Source of the DNA: Opitutaceae bacterium UBA2377
Lineage (GTDB): Bacteria > Verrucomicrobiota > Verrucomicrobiia > Opitutales > Opitutaceae
Length of the DNA: 47,758 nucleotides
Assembly (NCBI GenBank): GCA_002344205.1
Contig: DDSZ01000043.1
Location: forward strand, 1-47,758
Direction: 5' to 3'
How positions within the stretch are numbered: position 1 is the first letter of the stretch; every line of letters begins with the position of its first letter. A model generated the notes under the pieces. That model did no database searches. It saw nothing but the letters and a program-made list of their open reading frames with translations, and was not told the origin of the DNA. The translations under genes were made by a program, and so were the position numbers. Below are positions 42,950 to 47,758 of the stretch, in pieces.

Positions 42950-45124
42950 ATGAACATCATCCGCCAACGCACCGCCCGCACCTTGATCTTCACCCTGCTC
43001 GCGCTCGGCGCCGGGGTGACCGTCCACGCCTCCGCCGATGCGGACACCGACAACGAACTGGTCCAGCTCGAGGAGTTCGACGTGGTCTCCGGCCGGGAAG
43101 CCATCCTGCTCCCGGCCCAGACTTCCACGCGCCTCGCGCTGACGATACGCCAGACGCCCCAGTCGGTCAGCGTCATGGACCGGACGCGGATGGACCTCGA
43201 GTCGCTCTTCAGCGTGGACGACGTGCTCAAGAACGTCACCGGCGTGCACGTGTCCTTCTACGACACGCAGCGTCCGCTTTATTTCGCGCGCGGGTTCCAG
43301 ATCACGGAGTTCCAGGTGGACGGCATGCCGACCTACAGCGGCAGCACCAACCAGGAATACGACACCGCCCTCTACGAGCGCGTCGAGGTCGTCCGCGGTG
43401 CCCACGGCCTGATGACCGGCGCCGGCATCCCCTCCGCCACCGTCAACCTCACGCGCAAGCGGCCCGGCAGGGAGTTCGCCGCCGCCCTCAACGCGACCAC
43501 CGGCTCCTGGGATTACGCCCGCGGCGAGGCCGATCTCACCGTCCCGCTGACCGCCGATGGCCGCGTGCGCAGCCGCTTCGTCGTCACCGCGCAGACCCGC
43601 GAGAGCTTCCGCGACCGCTACGCCGAGGACAAATTTGCCTGGCTCGCCACCGCGGAGGCCGATCTCACCGCCGCCACCACGCTCGGCGCGGGCTACCAGT
43701 TCCAGGACAATGATCCCACGTCACCGATGTGGGGCGTCATCCCGCGCTTCGCCGCCGACGGCTCGCTCGCCCACCTACCGCGGGCGACCAATTTCTCGAC
43801 CAACTGGACCGAGTGGCAGCGCGACTCCGGCACGGCCTTCGTAAATCTCACGCAAAAGCTCGGCGACAACTGGGTCTTCCGCGCCGCCTACAACCGCACC
43901 GAGGGCAGCACCTTCAGCCTGCGCGTTTATGCCTCGGGCTATCCCGACCTCAACACCGGCGCCGGCCTCTGGCTGCTCGCCGGCGTCGGCGAGACCGAGG
44001 ACACCCGCGACAGCCTCGACGTCTATCTCTCCGGCAAGTTCTCCGCCCTCGGCCGCGAGCACGACCTCGTGCTGGGCTGGAACCTGAACAACCTCGAGGC
44101 GTGGTCCCCGACCTACGCCTCCATCACCGGCGGCGCCCACTTCTGGCGCTACGACATCCCGGACTACCGCACCTTCAACGGCGACGCCCCGCATCCCACC
44201 CTGATCAAGACCGGCGCCAGCCGCATCTCGATCACCGACCAGAGCGGCTTTTATGCCACCACCCGGCTGCGCCCGGCCGAGCGCGCCTCGCTCATCCTCG
44301 GCGCCCGCCTCAGCTCGTGGGAAACCCGCGCCGACAACTACAACACCGCCGGCGCCTACACCAACACCACCGGCGCCTACGCGTTGAAGGACGAGGTCAC
44401 GCCCTACCTCGGCGCCGTCGTGGACCTCAACGAGGTCTGGTCGGCCTACGCCAGCTACACCGACATTTTCCGGCCGCAGAATTACAAGGACAGGGACAAC
44501 AACCTCCTCGCGCCCGTGCTCGGCACCAACCTTGAGGCCGGCCTCAAGGCCGAGTTCTTCGCGCGGCGCTTCCAGGTTTCCTTCGGCGTATTCGAGACCA
44601 AGCAGGACAACTACGCCGTCCGCGACAACACCCAGCCGCCCAACTCTCTGCCCGACGGCAGCTCCGCCTACCTCGGGGTGAACGGCACGAAGAGCGAGGG
44701 CTTCGAGCTGGAGATGACCGGCTACATCCGCCCGGGCTGGACCGCCTCGCTTGGCTATTCGCACATCAACACCAGCCGCCATCCGCTCGACCTCACCTAC
44801 GCCAACGTTCCCGAGCACCTGCTGCGCTTCCACACCAACTACCAGTTCACCGGCGCACTCAAGAACCTCTCCGCCGGCATCGGCGTCAACTGGCAGGGAG
44901 AGGCCGCCGGCTACGGCATCAACCATCCCACCCTCGGCACCGTCACGGTCGAACAGGGCGCCTTCGCGCTCGTTAACCTCAACGCCAGCTACCGGTTCAC
45001 CAAAAATCTGATGCTGACCGCGGCGCTGCGCAACGCCCTGGACAAAACCTACTGGGCCACCCTCGACTATCCCAACTACGGCGAGCCGCGCGCCCTCTCC
45101 GTCTCGCTGCGCTGGCGCTACTGA
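42950..45124 (+). CDS. TonB-dependent siderophore receptor
   Basis: 724 aa. Signal peptide (RTLIFTLLALGAGVTVHASA), then LVQLEEFDVVSGREAI. The plug has LTIRQTPQSVSVMDRTRMDL, the pattern of TIGR01783 siderophore receptors, followed by VDDVLKNVTGVHVSFYDTQR, FARGFQITEFQVDGMPTYSG and YERVEVVRGAHGLMTGAGIP with SATVNLTRKRP. The barrel ends with ALSVSLRWRY (C-terminal Tyr). It imports Fe-siderophore with TonB-ExbBD energy. A DUF3649-PepSY-DUF3325 operon follows 9 bp behind. Confidence 0.94.
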   Translation: MNIIRQRTARTLIFTLLALGAGVTVHASADADTDNELVQLEEFDVVSGREAILLPAQTSTRLALTIRQTPQSVSVMDRTRMDLESLFSVDDVLKNVTGVHVSFYDTQRPLYFARGFQITEFQVDGMPTYSGSTNQEYDTALYERVEVVRGAHGLMTGAGIPSATVNLTRKRPGREFAAALNATTGSWDYARGEADLTVPLTADGRVRSRFVVTAQTRESFRDRYAEDKFAWLATAEADLTAATTLGAGYQFQDNDPTSPMWGVIPRFAADGSLAHLPRATNFSTNWTEWQRDSGTAFVNLTQKLGDNWVFRAAYNRTEGSTFSLRVYASGYPDLNTGAGLWLLAGVGETEDTRDSLDVYLSGKFSALGREHDLVLGWNLNNLEAWSPTYASITGGAHFWRYDIPDYRTFNGDAPHPTLIKTGASRISITDQSGFYATTRLRPAERASLILGARLSSWETRADNYNTAGAYTNTTGAYALKDEVTPYLGAVVDLNEVWSAYASYTDIFRPQNYKDRDNNLLAPVLGTNLEAGLKAEFFARRFQVSFGVFETKQDNYAVRDNTQPPNSLPDGSSAYLGVNGTKSEGFELEMTGYIRPGWTASLGYSHINTSRHPLDLTYANVPEHLLRFHTNYQFTGALKNLSAGIGVNWQGEAAGYGINHPTLGTVTVEQGAFALVNLNASYRFTKNLMLTAALRNALDKTYWATLDYPNYGEPRALSVSLRWRY

Positions 45125-45133
45125 GCCGGAGCC

Positions 45134-45433
45134 ATGGCCGCCGTCTCATCACCCGCACGTCACCGCCTCGGCATCGCCGCCCGCACCCTGGCGGCGGTCG
45201 CCGGCGGCTACACGCTCGCCGCCTTCACGACGACGGCGTTCGCGCTGGCGCTGCGCCTGCCGCGGTCGGAGGCGGTGATGGTCGCCACGCTGCCGAGCTT
45301 CCTGGTGTTCGCCGCGGCCGTGGTCTGGGCCTTCGCCGCGCGCACCGCGTGGCGGGCGTGGGCCGGCATTCTTGCGCCCACGCTGGCCGCCGCCGGGGTG
45401 ACGTGGTGGCTGCACGGAGGACCGGGCTCGTGA
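45134..45433 (+). CDS. DUF3649 family small membrane protein
   Basis: 99 aa with three hydrophobic segments: TLAAVAGGYTLAAFTTTAFALAL (about 18-40), VATLPSFLVFAAAVVWAFAA (50-69) and WAGILAPTLAAAGVTWWL (76-93). In proteobacterial iron operons such a protein precedes a PepSY reductase-like membrane protein. The stop codon overlaps the start of the PepSY gene by 4 bp (GTGA). Start ATG 45134. Confidence 0.8.
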   Translation: MAAVSSPARHRLGIAARTLAAVAGGYTLAAFTTTAFALALRLPRSEAVMVATLPSFLVFAAAVVWAFAARTAWRAWAGILAPTLAAAGVTWWLHGGPGS

Positions 45434-46956
45434 AGGAAACGTTCCGCCAGTCCATGTCGTGGCTGCACACCTGGTCGGGGCTCCTCCTCGGCTGGGTGCT
45501 GTTCGCCATCTTCGTCACCGGCACGGCCACCTATTTCCGCTGGGAAATCACCCGCTGGATGCAGCCTGAGATCCGGCAGGCGGGCACGCCCTACGACGCC
45601 GCCCTTGCCGCCTGGCAACGGCTCGACACCGTCGCCGCCGACAGCCCGCAATGGTTCGCCGAACTGCCCGACGACCGCACCGCCTCCACGACGTTGTTCT
45701 GGCGGCACGCCGGCCCCGGCCGGCGCTTCGGTCGCGAGACGCTCGATCCCGCGACCGGGCAGCCGGTGGTCGCCCGTGACACCCGCGGCGGGGAGTTTTT
45801 CTACCGGTTTCATTTCCAGCTCCAGTTGCCGCATCCCTGGGGCCGCTACCTCGCCGGCGTCGCGGCGATGTTCATGTTCGTCGCGCTGATCAGCGGCGTC
45901 ATCACGCATCGGAAAATGTTCGCCGACTTCTTCACCTTCCGGCCGGGACGCGCCCCGTTGCGGGCCTGGCTGGATTTTCACAACGTCACCGCGGTGCTGG
46001 CCCTGCCGTTTTACTTCATGATCAGCTACTCGGCCCTCGTGATCTTCATGACGATGTATATGCCGTGGGGCGGCCGCGTGCTGGCCGGACCGGAATCCGC
46101 CGCCCGCGGCAGCCGCCCCGCCGCCGCGGAGGCGTGGGGCGCGTCGGCTGATTTCGCCCCGATGCTCGTGCTCGCGCAGGAGGCCTGGGACACCGACCGG
46201 GCCGTGAAACGAATCGAGGTCGCCAACCGCGGCACGGACCGGTGCACCGTCACGCTCACCCGCGCCGACGGCCCCAAAATTTCGCTCAACGCCCGCGAGC
46301 AACTGCGCTTCGACGGCGTCACCGGCGCCCTGCTCGATCCCATGCCGCCCAACACCGGCCCCGGCACCGCCGTGCATGATGCGCTCTACGGCCTGCACCT
46401 CGCGCGCTTTGCCGGACCCGCCCTGCGGTGGTCGTTTTTCATCATGGGCATGTTCGGCACCGCGCTGGTCGCCACCGGCATGGTAATGTGGACCATGAAA
46501 CGCCGGGCGCGCGGCGGTGCGGGCGTCGCCCTGGTAGAGCGCCTCAACATCACCGCCATCGCCGGCCTGCCCGTGGCCATCGCCGCGCTCTTCTGGGCCA
46601 ACCGGCTTTTGCCCGTCGGTCTCGCCGACCGCGGCGACTGGGAGGTTTACTGCTTCCTGTGCGCGTGGGGCTTCATGCTGATGCACCCGCTGGTGCGGCC
46701 CGTGATGCACGCCTGGCACGAGCAACTGCGCCTTGGCGCCGCGCTGTTCCTGCTCCTGCCGCTGCTCGATGCCCTGACGGCCGGCACCTATCTGCGCGCC
46801 GCCTGGCAGCACCGCGATTGGGCGCACCTCGGCTTCAACGCCGCCATGCTCGCCTGCGGTCTGTTGCTCCACGTTGCCGCCGGTCGCGTGCACCGCCGGC
46901 TCGGCATCGCCGCCACCGCAACCACGGTGCCGGCCGCCGCTCCCTCCCGCGCATGA
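45430..46956 (+). CDS. PepSY-associated TM protein (PiuB-like, probable siderophore-iron reductase)
   Basis: 508 aa. Start GTG 45430. The first helix has SMSWLHTWSGLLLGWVLFAI, the PepSY_TM beginning with a conserved His-Trp-Ser-Gly. A periplasmic part carries PepSY strands (FYRFHFQLQLPHPW). A second helix pair follows around LAGVAAMFMFVALISGVITHRKMF (His), WLDFHNVTAVLALPFYFMIS (His), DALYGLHLARFAGPALRWSF (His) and FGTALVATGMVMWTMKRR; then four more helices. The paired His residues suggest haem ligation. Relatives reduce Fe(III)-siderophore at the inner membrane. It is between DUF3649 and DUF3325 genes. Confidence 0.85.
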   Translation: MKETFRQSMSWLHTWSGLLLGWVLFAIFVTGTATYFRWEITRWMQPEIRQAGTPYDAALAAWQRLDTVAADSPQWFAELPDDRTASTTLFWRHAGPGRRFGRETLDPATGQPVVARDTRGGEFFYRFHFQLQLPHPWGRYLAGVAAMFMFVALISGVITHRKMFADFFTFRPGRAPLRAWLDFHNVTAVLALPFYFMISYSALVIFMTMYMPWGGRVLAGPESAARGSRPAAAEAWGASADFAPMLVLAQEAWDTDRAVKRIEVANRGTDRCTVTLTRADGPKISLNAREQLRFDGVTGALLDPMPPNTGPGTAVHDALYGLHLARFAGPALRWSFFIMGMFGTALVATGMVMWTMKRRARGGAGVALVERLNITAIAGLPVAIAALFWANRLLPVGLADRGDWEVYCFLCAWGFMLMHPLVRPVMHAWHEQLRLGAALFLLLPLLDALTAGTYLRAAWQHRDWAHLGFNAAMLACGLLLHVAAGRVHRRLGIAATATTVPAAAPSRA

Positions 46957-47261
46957 ACCTCGCCGCCCTGCTGCTCACCTACGCCGGGTTGCTGGCCCTC
47001 GCGCTGGCGCGGCCACCGCACCGGCGGGCCGTGCTGCCGCGCGAGCCGGCGCACGGCTGCCTGCGGTTGTTGCCGCCGCTCGGCTGGCTCCTGCTGGCCG
47101 GCGCCGCCTGCCTGCTGGGATCGGACCTCGGCTGGCCGCTGGGGCTCGTGACGTGGAGCGCGGACATCGCCGGCAGCGGGTTCGCCCTGATCATGCTGCT
47201 GGCCTGGCGGCCGCGTCTGGCGCTGCTGCCGCTCGCGCTCGTTGTGGGCCTCCCTCTCTAG
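46953..47261 (+). CDS. DUF3325 family small membrane protein
   Basis: 102 aa, three hydrophobic segments: LAALLLTYAGLLALALA (3-19), LGWLLLAGAACLLGSDLGWPLGLVTW (43-68) and GSGFALIMLLAWRPRLALLPLALVVGL (73-99). It overlaps the PepSY gene stop by 4 bp (ATGA). The order DUF3649-PepSY-DUF3325 behind a receptor matches iron-uptake operons of proteobacteria. Confidence 0.8.
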   Translation: MNLAALLLTYAGLLALALARPPHRRAVLPREPAHGCLRLLPPLGWLLLAGAACLLGSDLGWPLGLVTWSADIAGSGFALIMLLAWRPRLALLPLALVVGLPL

Positions 47262-47324
47262 GCACAGGACACACTTCGTTCTCGTTCTCGCGGGAAAACT
47301 CGTTCTCTCTTCCCGGGTTTCCCC

Positions 47325-47758
47325 ATGAAGAAATCCCACTTCCCCCGCATCAAGACGATCGCCTACGAAGGCCCCAAGTCCGCCCGCGCCCTCGCCTTCA
47401 AGCACTACAATCCCGACGAGGTCATCGACGGCCGGACGATGAGCGCGCACCTGCGCTTCTCCATCGCCTACTGGCACGCCTTCCGCGGCGTGGGCTCCGA
47501 TCCCTTCGGTCCCGGCACCATCAACCGCCCGTGGGAGCGCGGCAAAGATCCCGTCTCCGTCGCCAAGGTGCGCATGGACGCCGCCTTCGAATTTTTCCAA
47601 AAGATCCGCGCGCCTTTCTGGTGTTTCCACGACCGCGACATCGCCCCCGAGGGCCGCACGCTCGCCGAGTCCAACCGCAACCTCGACAAACTCGTCGCCC
47701 ACGCGAAGGACCTCCAGAAAGCCACCGGCGTGAAGCTGCTCTGGGGCACGGCCAACCT
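47325..47758 (+). CDS. xylA: Xylose isomerase, N-terminal part (truncated by window end)
   Basis: 144 residues seen, starting at ATG 47325: [20 protein letters not shown]. It converts D-xylose to D-xylulose (also glucose to fructose) with two divalent metals. Diagnostic parts are [34 protein letters not shown], and [17 protein letters not shown], which carries the catalytic His-x-x-Asp pair (His101/Asp104 in E. coli numbering). Continues beyond 47758. The GTTCTC-gcgg-GAAAAC word upstream (47284-47299) may be an operator. Confidence 0.95.
   Translation, partial: MKKSHFPRIKTIAYEGPKSARALAFKHYNPDEVIDGRTMSAHLRFSIAYWHAFRGVGSDPFGPGTINRPWERGKDPVSVAKVRMDAAFEFFQKIRAPFWCFHDRDIAPEGRTLAESNRNLDKLVAHAKDLQKATGVKLLWGTAN

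Noticed and set aside
45208..46893. 561-codon minus-strand frame opposite the PepSY gene
   Set aside because: His/Gly/Glu-rich antisense pattern without domains.

Overview
The window is a GC-rich, densely packed chromosomal segment, most likely from a member of the Verrucomicrobiota close to the Opitutaceae. This rests on gene content (TIGR03790 family, DUF5069, a sufC-B-D cluster under a Fur/PerR-type regulator, a plant-type Deg-like protease), on receptors with an LxEFxVxxGR-like plug start, on the near absence of Shine-Dalgarno sequences, and on several families of short intergenic palindromes. No rRNA, tRNA or CRISPR array was seen.

Layout. 1-600: a possible gene start running off the left edge and a META-domain lipoprotein, both on the minus strand. 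700-8.7 kb, plus strand: GH38 alpha-mannosidase, then pyrH-frr-proB-GNAT and a UvrD-type helicase. 8.7-11.4 kb is accessory: a small toxin-antitoxin pair, a decayed reading frame, a strongly AT-rich PIN-domain gene, a 27-bp tandem repeat and a frameshifted remnant of a RibD/dihydrofolate-reductase-like gene. 11.4-18 kb: membrane protein, trxB with a terminator, DUF5069, creatininase, aldo/keto reductase, D,D-carboxypeptidase, a cation-exchanger-like protein and an unknown. 18.0-22.8 kb: Fur/PerR regulator with two candidate operators, then sufC-sufB-sufD-sufT for Fe-S cluster assembly. 22.8-29.3 kb: DUF6941-like protein, Deg-like protease, amidohydrolase, lipoprotein, adenine deaminase and clpP. 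29.3-38.6 kb is an almost unbroken minus-strand run: aroB, an unknown with a nuclease-like pattern, lpxA, pdxA, a subtilase, an erpA-like gene, infC, an N-acetylmuramoyl-L-alanine amidase and a TIGR03790 protein. 38.6-47.3 kb is an iron-acquisition island: a FecA-like receptor behind two Fur-like palindromes, an AraC/PchR-like regulator, a DUF4198-like exported protein, a TonB siderophore receptor and a tightly overlapping DUF3649-PepSY-DUF3325 membrane operon. The window ends inside xylA.

How it fits together. Iron is the main theme: siderophore uptake on the right, Fe-S assembly in the middle and an A-type Fe-S carrier on the minus strand. The most distinctive non-coding signals are (i) a REP-like palindrome family whose stem sequence changes while pairing and a CTCCG loop are kept, (ii) AT-rich AAATCGAAAATC hairpins placed between co-directional genes, (iii) a shared 5' element upstream of the DUF4198-like gene and the siderophore receptor, and (iv) paired operators upstream of the PerR/Fur gene and of the first receptor. 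I saw no complete new system of the CRISPR or defence-island kind. The best candidates for undescribed biology are the PIN protein in the AT-rich patch, the covarying palindromes and the intra-operon hairpins.
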